DNA of 64,000 bases. Origin: Syngnathus acus. Its lineage: Eukaryota > Chordata > Actinopteri > Syngnathiformes > Syngnathidae. The translations under genes and the position numbers were made by a program. Below are positions 1 through 10,143 of the stretch, piece by piece. The stretch's first letter is position 1. Every line of letters starts with the position of its first letter. The DNA lies in the NCBI RefSeq assembly GCF_901709675.1, contig NC_051088.1:1738664-1802663 (forward strand), read 5' to 3'. A model generated the notes under the pieces. The model was not told the DNA's origin, did no database searches, and saw only the letters and a list, made by a program, of their open reading frames with translations.

Positions 1-1472
1 TGCTGAACCACCTGAAGGATGTCACGGGCCCCCTGCTTGACCCCCTCCAGTTTGCCTACCGGGCAAACAGGTCAGTGGATGATGCGGTCAACATGGGACT
101 GCACTACATCCTGCACCACCTGGACACCCCAGGAACGTACGCCAGGATCCTGTTCGTGGACTTCAGCTCGGCGTTCAACACCATCGCTCCTGACATCCTC
201 CAACAGAAGCTCATCCAGCTTGCGGTGCCTGCCTCCACCTGTCAGTGGATCACCAGCTTCCTGACCAACAGGAGACAGCGTGTGAGGCTGGAGGGCATCA
301 CATCTGACACCCGGACCACCAATACTGGAGCCCCTCAGGGGTGCGTCCTCTCCCCACTGCTCTTCTCTCTCTACACCAATGATTTCTCCTCAGGTGACTC
401 TCCTGTGAAGCTCCTGAAGTATGCAGACGACACCACTCTCATCGGACTGATCCAGGACGGTGATGAGACTGCGTACAGACAGGAGGTGGAGCGGCTGGTC
501 CACTGGTGCAGCCAAAACCACCTGGAGCTGAACCCGCTCAAGACCGTGGAGATGACAGTGGACTTCAGGCGTGACCCTTCACCACTTTTACCCCTCACTA
601 TCCGCAGTAATACTATTCTCTCCACAGACACCTTCAAGTTCCTGGGAACCACAATCTCTCGGGACCTGAAATGGACCGGCCACATAGACTCTGTCCGGAA
701 GAAGGCACAGCAGAGGCTGTACTTCCTGAGACAGCTCAAGAAGTTCAACCTGCCGCGAGAGCTTCTGAAGACCTTCTACACTGCCATCATCCAGTCTGTC
801 CTCTGCACCTCCATCACTGTCTGGTTTGGATCGGCCTCCAAACAAGACAAGCACAGACTGCAACGGACAATCAGGACTGCAGAAAAGATCATTGCAATCA
901 ACCTCCCATCTATCCAAGACTTGTACCTGTCCAGGACCAGGAAACGTGCAAGGAACATCTCTACAGACCCTTCTCACCCAGGTTGCAGTCTGTTTGAACT
1001 ACTCCCCTCCGGACGGCGTTATAGAGCTCGGTACGCCAAAACCAGCAGACACAGAGACAGCTTCTTCCCCCAGGCTGTTGCTCTGATGAACTCACACCAC
1101 TCTTAGAGTCTCAGAGTCATTACTGTGCAATAACATCCTGCTCTCCACACCTTTTTTGAATTTGTCTACACTGTTTGTACTATGTGTCCTCTCTGCATCC
1201 ATTGCAGCCTTGTCATCCTGGAAGAGGGACCTTCCCATCTGTGGTCTCTTCTCAAGGTTTCTCATTTCCCCTAGCTGGAGTTTTGAGTTTTTCCTTGCCC
1301 TTTTGGGAGTTTAAGATCAGGGGATGTTTGAGAATATTTGCCATTTTTCACATGTCCTGAGTGTTGTTAGTCACCTAAATGTTGAACAGAGGGTGTGATT
1401 TACCTAAGTCAAATTCCTTGTTTGGCACGCTCAAACATGGCGAATAAAAAATTCTTGAATCTTGAATTTTAA
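1..1472 (+). mobile_element. Rex1/Babar-like LINE, copy A (3' part)
   Basis: A non-LTR retrotransposon of the CR1/L2/Rex1 group, cut by the left window edge. It has the RT and post-RT region, then about 360 bp of 3' UTR with AATAAA near 1443, ending in short CTTGAAT repeats near 1460-1472. The same 3' UTR and tail recur in copies B, C and D at 12303, 16138 and 38771. It retains the RT block that the three other copies have each lost. Confidence 0.9.
3..1106 (+). CDS. LINE reverse transcriptase, C-terminal part (copy A)
   Basis: An open frame of 368 codons continuing from beyond the left edge and ending with TAG at 1104-1106. It encodes the RT palm: [11 protein letters not shown] (motif A aspartate), GAPQGCVLSPLLF (the PQG block) and KYADDTTLIGLI (catalytic YADD), followed by the thumb region DFRRDP and [12 protein letters not shown] and the C-terminal tail typical of Rex1/CR1-type ORF2. 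The product copies element RNA at the nicked target. No break is visible within the window, so this is the best-preserved RT here; the endonuclease half cannot be judged. Confidence 0.88.
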   Translation: MNHLKDVTGPLLDPLQFAYRANRSVDDAVNMGLHYILHHLDTPGTYARILFVDFSSAFNTIAPDILQQKLIQLAVPASTCQWITSFLTNRRQRVRLEGITSDTRTTNTGAPQGCVLSPLLFSLYTNDFSSGDSPVKLLKYADDTTLIGLIQDGDETAYRQEVERLVHWCSQNHLELNPLKTVEMTVDFRRDPSPLLPLTIRSNTILSTDTFKFLGTTISRDLKWTGHIDSVRKKAQQRLYFLRQLKKFNLPRELLKTFYTAIIQSVLCTSITVWFGSASKQDKHRLQRTIRTAEKIIAINLPSIQDLYLSRTRKRARNISTDPSHPGCSLFELLPSGRRYRARYAKTSRHRDSFFPQAVALMNSHHS

Positions 1473-1870
1473 GCATTTTTTCGTTGTTTCTTTTTTTTTA
1501 ATGCAAACCCACCCAGGTTCTTAATTAGACTCATACCAACACGCTTCAAAACTAAAATGCTTGTGTTCTGCAATCTCCAGTAACCTTCGGGGATGACGTA
1601 ATTTCAAGTATGCCAAATGCATTGTTGATTGCCCCGTTCATTGCTCTTAGCCACTGTTATCATGTTATTCGGCGCAATACCTAGGAACGGTGTGGCGATG
1701 CATTGCTCACATTTAGGCCAACAGTTGTTTGAGTGGCAAATAGATAAGAATAAGCACGTAAATTGATCTTTTTAGTCCTCACACAGGAAAACAGATTTCA
1801 CGCCAGTGTTGTGTTATTTGCTTTTCTTACAAGCATTTCGAAGATCTCAGACATCAGAAGATTCTCAACC
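1473..1870. other. No gene recognised
   Basis: AT-rich unique-looking sequence between LINE copy A and the hAT element. No coding or repeat structure was recognised. Confidence 0.5.
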
Positions 1871-1878
1871 GTTTATAT

Positions 1879-2785
1879 CAGTGGTCCCCAACCTTTTTTG
1901 CACCACGGACCGGTTACGTGTCAGAAATATTTTCGCGGACCGGCCTTTATATAAATAAATATATTTATATATTTATTATTTAAATATTTATATATATAAA
2001 TAGGATGAAATAAAATGATACGACTGGCATAAAAACAAATATAAACCACATAAAAATAAAACGTTGAATTAGTGGGAGCACCGAGCTCTTTTCTCAGAAA
2101 TGAGCCGTTCCCATCTAGGCGTAATCGGAGACAATGACACCCGAAGTGGTTAAGGTTTGTCTTTAAATGCAGGATGCTTGGTCTCCATGTGCCGAAGCAG
2201 GTTTGAAGGCTTCATTGCCTCGTTAGCTAGCCTTTCGCCACATATGCGGAGTGCACTTGGCGCGTCAGAGTCACCTGTGGCGATAAATCCATATTTTAAG
2301 TAGGACTCCAGAAATGTTCTTTTAAATGCAGCTTTCCTTTTCTTAGAAGTCGTAGCCTCTTCTTCTTCAGTGTTCTCATTGGACGTTTTTCCCTTTCTGA
2401 AGAAGCTTTCCAAACTTCTCTGTTTCTTTTTGCTTGCCTCGCGGGCTTGACTGTGGTGACATGTCACGTGACCGAGACGAGCGCCCTGTGTCAAGAGTCC
2501 TTATTTTTCAGATGCACCGACAGATGTAATTGGGAGAGATTCGCCAAATTTTTTATATTTTTCAAAATAAATTCTTACTCATTTTTGCTAGCTTTGCGGG
2601 CTCGACTGGGGAAACATGTCACGTGACCGGGACGAGCGTCTTAACCTGAATGAATTGATTGTCAATGAAAAAAAGAAAAAAAAAAAAAAACTTTTTTTTT
2701 TTTTTTCCCTGTGCGGCTCCGCGGCCCGGTACCAAGTGACCCACGGACCGGTACCGGTCCGCGGCCCGGTGGTTGGGGACCACTG
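1879..2785. mobile_element. hAT transposon, internally deleted
   Basis: 907 bp with perfect 15-bp terminal inverted repeats (cagtggtccccaacc and its complement) and an 8-bp target duplication GTTTATAT at 1871-1878 and 2786-2793. The TA in the centre of the target duplication fits the Buster-type hAT group. It holds a remnant of a transposase N-terminus on the minus strand and an AT-rich stretch at 1940-2040. Confidence 0.93.
2150..2494 (-). pseudogene. hAT transposase N-terminal remnant (BED-like)
   Basis: A minus-strand frame of 114 codons ending near the element end. It holds a basic SKKKQRSLESFF segment, then YLKYGFIATGD and ICGERLANEAMKPSNLLRHM followed by ETKHP. This is the BED-type zinc-finger entry of ZBED/Buster-like hAT transposases, which binds transposon ends. 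The catalytic DDE and dimerisation regions are missing, so it is a deletion remnant. A host domesticated gene is unlikely because it lies inside intact terminal repeats with a target duplication. Confidence 0.75.
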
Positions 2786-2793
2786 GTTTATAT

Positions 2794-3300
2794 CATCATA
2801 AGGGGATTGCAAAAAAGTTGTATTTTTTGATTTTTGATTATCATCACTTTTGAAATACGTGTAGTGTTACTGCTACTACGTGGCAAATGAACTTCTCATT
2901 GTTACATAATCTTCATCATTATCTAAAAAATATATACTGTATTACGCAGTGTGAAAGCACCCCATCATTATTGTTTGTGTGTGGCTTCCACAAATTCCCC
3001 TGGTCATCAAATGTATTAGTTGCACATTTATCATCTGATCAACAATTAATGTGCACGTTGAAGGGCATTTTACTGGGCCTGAATGGTCCACAATGTGAAA
3101 ATGTTTAAGATGCAAATCATGCCAGCCTTGGTTGGTTGTACCTTCCATTGGGGTTACAAGGCAATGTGGCGGCCCCAACTCTTGCCTTAGCGGTTAGTGC
3201 TCTATGCTTCCAAGCGGGTACAATCCCCAAGTTGGGTGAAGCTTTTTTTCCACAATGACTTGGACTTGCACGAATGCAATTGGCGCACATTTGCTGGGAA
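2794..3300. other. No gene recognised
   Basis: Mostly AT-rich sequence without recognised repeats. 3165-3240 has weak tRNA-like spacing but no clear A and B boxes. Confidence 0.45.
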
Positions 3301-3676
3301 TGTCATGGATCGGAGTGTGGAAATGGAGCAGGGCGACCAAGTGCAGTTTGGACCGGGGTTTATTGAAGCAAACTCAAAACACAGACTTGGTAGACTGACA
3401 TAACGTACTGGCAAAATCAACAACAGGAACCGAACAGAGATGTGCGACAAAACAGACAGGGTGGCATTACCATGACAGCAGCAAACATGCATGCAATGCT
3501 CCGACAGGGAGTGACACACAGACAGGACTTAATATACAAGACGGGTAACGAGAGGCAGGTGAGAATGATCGCACTGATCATGGGCACACAGGAGGGGTGG
3601 GGCGAGCACACAGACACACTGACAAACTATGGACATGATCAGGGACACATAGCAAAACGGGGGACGAGACATGACA
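3301..3676 (-). mobile_element. Solo LTR, gypsy-type, copy 1
   Basis: 376 bp bounded by TGTCAT and ATGACA with a 5-bp target duplication GGGAA at 3296-3300 and 3677-3681. AATAAA and the 3' end read on the minus strand (caataaaccccggtcc). A homologous solo LTR sits at 61746-62111. No internal retroviral-type genes accompany it, so it is a product of LTR-LTR recombination. TG...CA ends and the 5-bp duplication fit Ty3/gypsy. Confidence 0.85.
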
Positions 3677-3681
3677 GGGAA

Positions 3682-4400
3682 ACGTCTATTTCCAGCCACC
3701 AAAGGCTCACAAAAGTGTATATGCCCTTGTTAGACCCAGTCCTACCAGCACAATGTCTACCAAAATATCAAAAGAAAGAAAACCCATGCACACAGACTGC
3801 GGTCTGCGCTAGAGTTGCGCTTGGAACAAAAGTAGGGCCCGTGGTCTTTAAATCTTCAAGAGTGAGTTACATGCTATAATGTTATACTTCGTTTTCATAC
3901 TTGTTTGTGTTTGCAAATTTGTTACCAATACATTTTAAGATGGCCTGACAGGCGAAGGAACACCAGGCAGGAATTAAGATCATGGTAACCTTAACCATCA
4001 AGGTATAAATAGACAAATACATGAAGTGAGGGAGCAAGGAGAGACAAAACGATGGAGAGTGTGCATTTTTACATTTATAGTACGTATATCCTAAAATAAA
4101 AAGTTGAATAAAGTGATATTAATATCTTATTATTTTATGGTTTCAGATACTGCAATTGCAAAAAAAAGAAATTACCAGGCCAATAATGAAATAATGAGCT
4201 AACAATGTAATAATTTATTATGTTACTGGCCAAAAGTTACTACGTTGTAGGTTCAGGGACTTATTGTGTTATTGCTGAGTAATTACTTTATGAGCCTCTT
4301 ACATTCTTAAAAAGGACAAGTTGGTTGCATTTTAGGCAGTTATTATTGGCTGTTAATACATTGTGGACTTTAGAGGTCCCACTCACTGTGGAAATTGGGC
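3682..4400. other. Intronic sequence, no gene recognised
   Basis: AT-rich sequence with no recognised repeat or exon. The next laminin exon, expected to begin with VVVSLVNGRPG-like residues, was looked for on the minus strand and not seen. Confidence 0.5.
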
Positions 4401-4479
4401 GCCGCTGACCATTTGACTTGGAGGAAGTCTTTTGCTAAAATAACGTTTAATGATGTCAATAAATGGATAAGTACGTTAC

Positions 4480-4598
4480 CTCTCCATTTTCCAAAGGAAC
4501 GATTCGGGAATATTCGGTGCTGCAAATTATGTCGTTGTCGTTGTAGATCCTTTCGATGGTTTGCTGTCCGAAGCGCTCGATGCAGTCTCGCTTGGCGG
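4480..4598 (-). CDS. lama5: Laminin alpha exon (LN domain), likely lama5
   Basis: A 119-bp internal exon of a laminin alpha chain, the extracellular basement-membrane subunit whose N-terminal LN domain drives network polymerisation. Read on the minus strand it completes a serine codon and then gives 39 residues including [17 protein letters not shown] and the conserved [16 protein letters not shown]. The splice acceptor is gcgtag just above 4598 and the donor is gtaacg just below 4480. The entry phase (one base carried from the previous exon) fits the exon at 28004-28121 exactly, and the exit phase is 0. The RDC-ERFG-QT-ERI pattern resembles vertebrate LAMA5 more than LAMA3 from memory, so alpha-5 is the preferred call and alpha-3 the alternative. 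Both cysteines expected here are present. No frameshift or stop is seen. Confidence 0.87.
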
Positions 4599-4599
4599 C

Positions 4600-4718
<119 letters not shown>

Positions 4719-5348
4719 TAACATTGATTTGAATCGTTGACGTCTTTGTTCATCCCACAAGTCCCTAAACGTCCCTGCCCATTTCTAAGTGCCACAATGA
4801 CATTGTTTACTCCATTTACTTACTTACTGATTATTTACTTAAGATTCAGATGTACAATTTTAAAATTAAACAATATGTAAACTAATGAAGCGAATGAATG
4901 GTTGTCTGCCACGTCGCTCAATCCCTACCAGCTTCAGGATTTTGGCTAGACCACTGTATACCAGATATTTTGAACAGTGTTTTTCCTTTGGAGAGTTGTG
5001 TTTGATCTTTTATCTATTTGGTAGTTTTTCTTATTTTCATTAGGTTTAAAAAGATTATTAAAATTGATTTACAGTACAGTCAAACCTCTACATACGAATT
5101 TAATTCGTTCCGGGACCTACTTCATATAATGAAATACAGTCAAACCTCTACATACGATTGCTTAAACATGTGAATTTTTCAACATACGATGTGAAATTTG
5201 ATCAATTATTTGACTCAACATCCGAAATAATTCCCAACATACGACGTCATCATGGTTAGCCCGCTAGACAGCGGCACGTCAGGATGACGTCAGATAGCGT
5301 CCCAAGAAGGCAAACACAAATGGTAGAAGTGGTCAAAAAATTAAGAAG

Positions 5349-5675
5349 GTGATGTTTTCCTTACAATTAAAACATGAAATTATAACAAAACATGAGTGCA
5401 GAGTGCATGTGAGTGATCTTGCAAATCAATATGGTCGAAACATGTCAACAATTTCGACGGTCAAGCAACGACGACGAAGCAGAAGCCCTCAATGCGGTCA
5501 AGCCATCCAAGGGATCACCATCATCTCTAAACGTCGCTGCCCTACCCTGGAAGCGATGGAACGCCTTCCTTTAAAAAAATCTACAAACGGGCCAAGTGAT
5601 GGTGAGGAGGAAAGTGAAGCAAAGAAAAGAAAGCCTGAATTGAGTGGAAGTGAGGGTCAAGATGAGCTAAGTTAG
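5349..5675 (+). pseudogene. Tigger transposase remnant (plus copy)
   Basis: 108 codons: MMFSLQLKHEIITKHECRVH, VSDLANQYGRNMSTIST, ISKRRCPTLEAMERLPL, then directly an acidic and basic tail (EEESEAKKRKPELS). The N-terminal psq helix-turn-helix appears fused to what looks like the transposase C-terminus, so the catalytic domain was removed by internal deletion. Read-through is interrupted by small indels relative to the minus copy. Confidence 0.75.
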
Positions 5676-5898
5676 TTTTAAGTTAAAGTTAAGTTAGTTT
5701 TAAGTTAACGTTATGTGAGTTGGATAAAAACTGAAAACTACGTAAAATATTAAAAAAATAAGCTAAGTTAGTTTGGAGTTCACATACTGTAAGTTACAGA
5801 ACGTAGATATCGCTGTGTCTCTGAGGTACAGTGATAATAAAACCCCTTTTTAGTGATTATTTCTTTGTAATTTATTTATTTTTAAATCTCTCTGATAT

Positions 5899-5920
5899 AT
5901 CCATCCATCCATCCATCCAT
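5899..5920. repeat. (ATCC)n tail of the Rex3-like LINE
   Basis: Five to six copies of ATCC directly after the target duplication. It marks the 3' end of the minus-strand element. Confidence 0.9.
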
Positions 5921-5930
5921 CTTCTTCCGC

Positions 5931-6120
5931 TTATCCGGGGTCGAGTCGCGGGGGCAGCAGCTTTAGGAGGGACTCCCAGACTTCCCTCTCCCCAGCCACT
6001 TCATCCAGCTCATCCTGGGGGAACCCAAGGCGTTCCCAGGCCAGCTGAGAGACATAGTCTCTCCAGCGCGTCCTGGGTCGTCCACGGCGTCTCCTGCCGG
6101 TGGGACATGCCCGGAACATG
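5931..6120 (-). pseudogene. Rex3-like ORF, C-terminal piece
   Basis: Encodes FRACPTGRRRRGRPRTRWRD, YVSQLAWERLGFPQDELDEV and REVWESLLKLLPPRLDPG on the minus strand, the C-terminal end of the Rex3/RTE-like polyprotein. It is the continuation of the piece ending at 12304 and is separated from it by LINE copy B. Confidence 0.85.
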
Positions 6121-6425
6121 CCGCGGATGGAAGATGGCGCCGCGGATGGCCGCCACGTTGACTCGCTCTCTGCTACTTTGTCTTATTTTGGGTGTTTTCT
6201 GCATCTTCTGCTGCCCATCCCGGATCACTTTTACCAGAGAAGAACTGTTAAACATCGGACAGTCTTCTCCTGGTACTTTCTCTCCAGTTTTCTTTGTTTG
6301 ACGGAGATTTTAGCCAGAGCGGCGGCGCTATACAAGCTAGCATGCCGAAGATGGTGGCGTGGCAAGTGCGCCGGAGCCCTCGTGAAGCAGAGGCAGAGAG
6401 CGTTCCGTTCTCCCCTACCATCAAT

Positions 6426-6472
6426 CAGGGAGGAGAATGGCACTTGTGAAAAAGCACGGAAAAGTAGCGGGG

Positions 6473-6512
<40 letters not shown>

Positions 6513-6731
6513 GTATATATATATATATATATATATAGTAGCGGGGGAATATATATATATATATATATATATATGCCGCGGGGGAATGCTCGCGAGTCGC
6601 CGAGGCTAAGGTTGCCCGGCCCCCATATATAAAAAAAATAATTTTTTCAACGGATTTACACAATTCACGAAAATACTTTCGACGGAAAAAAACACGGAAA
6701 TCCGCGGATCCGTGGAAAATTCTCATTCCTG
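6426..6731. mobile_element. Small insertion with an AT microsatellite in LINE B
   Basis: 306 bp absent from LINE copies C and D, flanked by ATCAAT at 6420-6425 and 6732-6737. Ends are loosely inverted (cagggaggagaat and the complement of attctcattcctg). The middle is (AT)n at 6476-6576, interrupted by repeats of agtagcgggggaa. Type uncertain; possibly a hAT-like MITE. Confidence 0.6.
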
Positions 6732-8098
6732 ATCAATTCATCTGGCGAATGTCTGCTCCCTGGCGAACAAGATGGACGAACTGCTGCTTCTCATCCCACG
6801 GAACCCGGACGTTAGCGGTTCCGCCGCCCTGTGCTTCACTGAATCGTGGCTCTCCGAACTCGTCCCCGACCATGCCACGCAGCTACCTGGATTTAGGCTA
6901 ATCCGCGTTGATCGCAGCATGGAGCTCTCGGGAAAAGCAAAGGGAGGTAGTCTATGTTTCTATTTTAATGAACGTTGGTGTCCTGATGTCACGGTGTTGA
7001 AAGAGTCTTGCAGGCGTCTCCTAGAAACACATTTCATAAACTGCCGGCCGTTTTATTCACAACGGGAGTTCTCCTCGATCGTCATGGCGGCTGTTTACAT
7101 TCCACCACACGCACGTGCGATAGAAGCCACGCAGCTGCTGGCTGATCAGGTAACAGACATGGAGAAAATATTACCAAACTCATCATTGTTCTGGGTGATT
7201 TTAACAGTGCAAACCTCGCACACGAACTCCCCAAATACTGACAGCACATAACGTGTCCCACCAGAGGGGCACAGACACTGGACCACTGTCACACCGTAAT
7301 AAAGGATGCAAAAACGCTCTGTGCCTCGTGCAGGTTTAGGACTCTCAGACCACTGTCTAGTTCAGGGGTCGGCAACCTTTTTTACTCAAAGAGCCATTTG
7401 GGACCGCCCCCCAATGGAAAGAAAGCACCCGGAGCCACAACCCATTTTGACATCATTACATATATTATGCATGTATATATTATGCTATGTACAAAAAACT
7501 ATTGCATTTATGAAAATGAAATCAACGAACTGCTGCAGAGAACACAGAATTTTATTTCTGCATGTAACAAAAAGCATTTTACACTTGGTTGATGCTTAAT
7601 TTCAAATAAAATACCCGGTGTCTATTTGAGTCCTCGTATTTAAGAAATAAAAATCTAAACTTACCCAACCCACTGAACAAAAAATGCAAACAGCCTGCAG
7701 TCACCTGTCCTCTTATTTATGAGATAAAAATCCAAACTTATCCAAATATTATCCACCAGCACTGAACGAACAATGCAAACCAAAAAAATGCGCAGTCTGC
7801 TTCTGTCCCATCGCGTGTACTGGAGTGTGCAGCCAGTTGTCCTCCTGAATTAAAAAAAAGGACTACTTCACTTAATATATAGTTATCACGCTGGTAGTGT
7901 ACTGGAAAAACGCCGGCTGCCAGACGTGAGGGACGCCAGGAATTCGAATGTCGCACATCGGCGGATGTGACGCATATTTTGGGCGGTAAAAATATTGAAA
8001 ACGTTTAATTTTAATGTTACAAGTTTACCATAATCTTCAAAGTCAGAATTATATTTTAAAATGAACAAACAAAAATAAAATTTAATTTTTATAAAATA

Positions 8099-8713
8099 CC
8101 GTTTTTTTCCGTGTATAATACGCAAAATGTAACTAATTGATTGTCCTAAAATCTGGGTGCGCATTATACATGGGTACAAATTTTTTTTAATTTTTTTTTT
8201 TTCACTTCAAACACGCTCCATACGAACGCAATGCTCTCGTATCAGACGCTTGCTCGATCACCTGCTCGTTTGCTGTCACAATGTACCCTACACAAATCCG
8301 AAACATTTGTTGTGGCTCCGAGTCACGACGAGGGGCAAATTTTGGTTTCCAAGGGTGTTTTTATTCCTCTTCAACGTCTCTCCCATACAGAGCCGCCTTT
8401 TTCACATGTCCGCACGTCACTTTCCTCTCTTTTCATCTGATCGCGGTGGTGCCTTTATGGGCAGTCGGAGAAATCAACGCCAACAAAAAAAAATACATCC
8501 AGCCTAGTTAAGACCATACCAAAGACTATAAAAATGGGACCCATTGCCTCCCTGCGTGTGTGACGATCATTGGGACTTAAAAAAAAATAAAAAAAATAAA
8601 ATAATAAAATTGGGTGCGTATTATACATGGGTACAGGCTTTTATCCAGCATCAACATGCCATTTTTAGGGTGCGTATTATACATGGGGGCGCATTATACA
8701 CGGAAAAAAACGG
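8099..8713. mobile_element. TA element with ccgttttttt ends (family C)
   Basis: 615 bp, TA on both sides (8097-8098, 8714-8715), ends ccgtttttttccgtgtataa and the complement. Subterminal repeats of tgcgtattatacatgg. It carries an internal SINE piece at 8505-8580. No transposase frame. Tc1/mariner or pogo superfamily from the TA duplication. Confidence 0.85.
8505..8580 (+). repeat. SINE fragment inside a TA element
   Basis: ataccaaagactataaaaat, gggacccattgcctcc and gtgtgacgatcattgggact match the 3' part of the SINE at 59061-59341, with the middle deleted. The same fragment occurs in the related element at 20620-20690. Confidence 0.8.
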
Positions 8714-8810
8714 TACTCATTATTTTCCAAAGTCACAGGGAGCCACAACAGAAGGATGAAAGAGCCACATGTGGCTCCGGAGCCATGGGTTGCCGACCTA
8801 TGGTCTAGAT

Positions 8811-10143
8811 CAGGTAGGGGCAAACTACGGCCCGCGGGCCACATCCGGCCCACGGGACCGTTTAATCCGGCCCGCCAACCCTGAATAAATTGTATTATTA
8901 AACATTTTTTTTGGTCATTTTGCCTGCAATGACTGCGTTTCCCCAGTAGATGGGGAACCGCTCGCCTGCGCATTTACTACCGGAAGCCGTGTCAGAAAGC
9001 TCGGTGCACACTCACAAGTGCGTGTACGTACTCAGTAGTACGGACATGGCGCACTCGCGCTCTATTTGTATCAGTGCCGAATTTAGAGCGTGGGCTGTGA
9101 CGACAGCATTCTTGTAATTCGCGCGCTGAGCTTTCAGATACAGTTTTACGCTAAAGCCACCCACAAACCTTCCCCTGGAATCCTTCCATTAAAATGAGTC
9201 GCCCAAGGAAAAGCAAGGTGGACACTGAGTGCCGAGTGCTTAAAAAAGAGTGGCCAATTTGGCTCGACGTACGCGACGTGACGTTCAGCCACATGAACAT
9301 CAACATCAACCCGTCACAGATCTAGGTAAACGGACCAACACTTCGGATCTCTCCTAAGAATTGCCACAACAGATTTTACTCCAGACTATGACGCACTAGC
9401 AAAAAAGGGAGACCAACAACACTGTTCCCACTGAAAATGAAGGGGAGGCTCTCAAGTTTGTTGTAAAAAAATGCATTTTGAATATGATTTGTACAAATAG
9501 CAGGGATTGAAACTAGCGACCATTCTCATTTTCAAACAATGCAGGATGCTCAAGGACATTGATGCACCACTTGTTTGCGACTAATCTTAACCTGTAAAGT
9601 TCTTAAGGCTTACTTTAAGGAAGTGTTTCCCGTTTCCTCACCTCTGTTACCAGGTGTTTGTGAGTTAAAACTCTGCTCTGATTTTCAGATACCCCTCACC
9701 GTGTTGCCGTTTTGATTACTTTATTTGGATGTATGCTTTCACCGATTCTTCAAGATGATATGTGTGACCGGTCAGAATGTTTGCCGTTTGATGTGATCTC
9801 ATAAGATAAACATCTTTCATTAATCTGACCTGCAGGCACTGAAGTGATGGAGACTGTTATTCATAATAACAGTGTCGTATTTTATGAGAATCACTGATAG
9901 CAGTTTTTTAATGATTTCTTTTTTTTTTTAATGCTGTTAATAAATGCATTTGTTTTCAAAAAACCTTTTTTGAATATCCATGCTTTACTACCTACTAAAG
10001 GCCAAAACCTTTTATGCAATGACCTTTACAGGTCGTTTATATTACTTCACACAAACACTACATCCATCTGCTCCTGGTTCGGCCCTCCGGTCCAAATTTA
10101 GAACCCAGTTCGGCCCGCAAGTCAAAAGGTTTGCCCACCCCTG
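8811..10143. mobile_element. hAT-like element 2 at the shared GTCTAGTT site
   Basis: 1333 bp, begins caggtaggggcaaac and ends gtttgcccacccctg. Flanked by GTCTAGAT (8803-8810) and GTCTAGTT (10144-10151). It is the reverse of the family at 45049-46342 and 28579-31120. It contains a remnant of a transposase C-terminus at 9194-9430. Confidence 0.88.
9194..9430 (+). pseudogene. hAT transposase C-terminal remnant
   Basis: Plus-strand residues MSRPRKSKVDTECRVLKKEW then a segment with TFSHMNI and, after frameshifts, TDFTPDYDALAKKG. Comparison with 46623-46859 shows this is the dimerisation-domain end (STYVCEKTFSHMNVNKARHR) of a Charlie8/GTF2IRD2-like hAT transposase. Several indels and a missing STYVCE core make it non-functional. 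Confidence 0.65.

Larger units (their letters stand above)
7363..8802. mobile_element. hAT-like element 1 at the shared GTCTAGTT site
   Basis: Begins caggggtcggcaacc and ends ggttgccgacctatg. Flanked by GTCTAGTT (7355-7362) and GTCTAGAT (8803-8810). No clear transposase frame was read. It contains the TA element 8099-8713. Both halves carry the gagccacatgtggctcc-like subterminal sequence. Confidence 0.87.

Noticed and set aside
371-997. Minus-strand and alternate-frame ORFs over LINE copy A
   Set aside because: They are shadows of the RT frame; the same shadows recur over copies C and D.
3197-3879. ORFs of 68-145 codons
   Set aside because: They overlap the solo LTR and show no domain; stops and composition do not suggest a gene.
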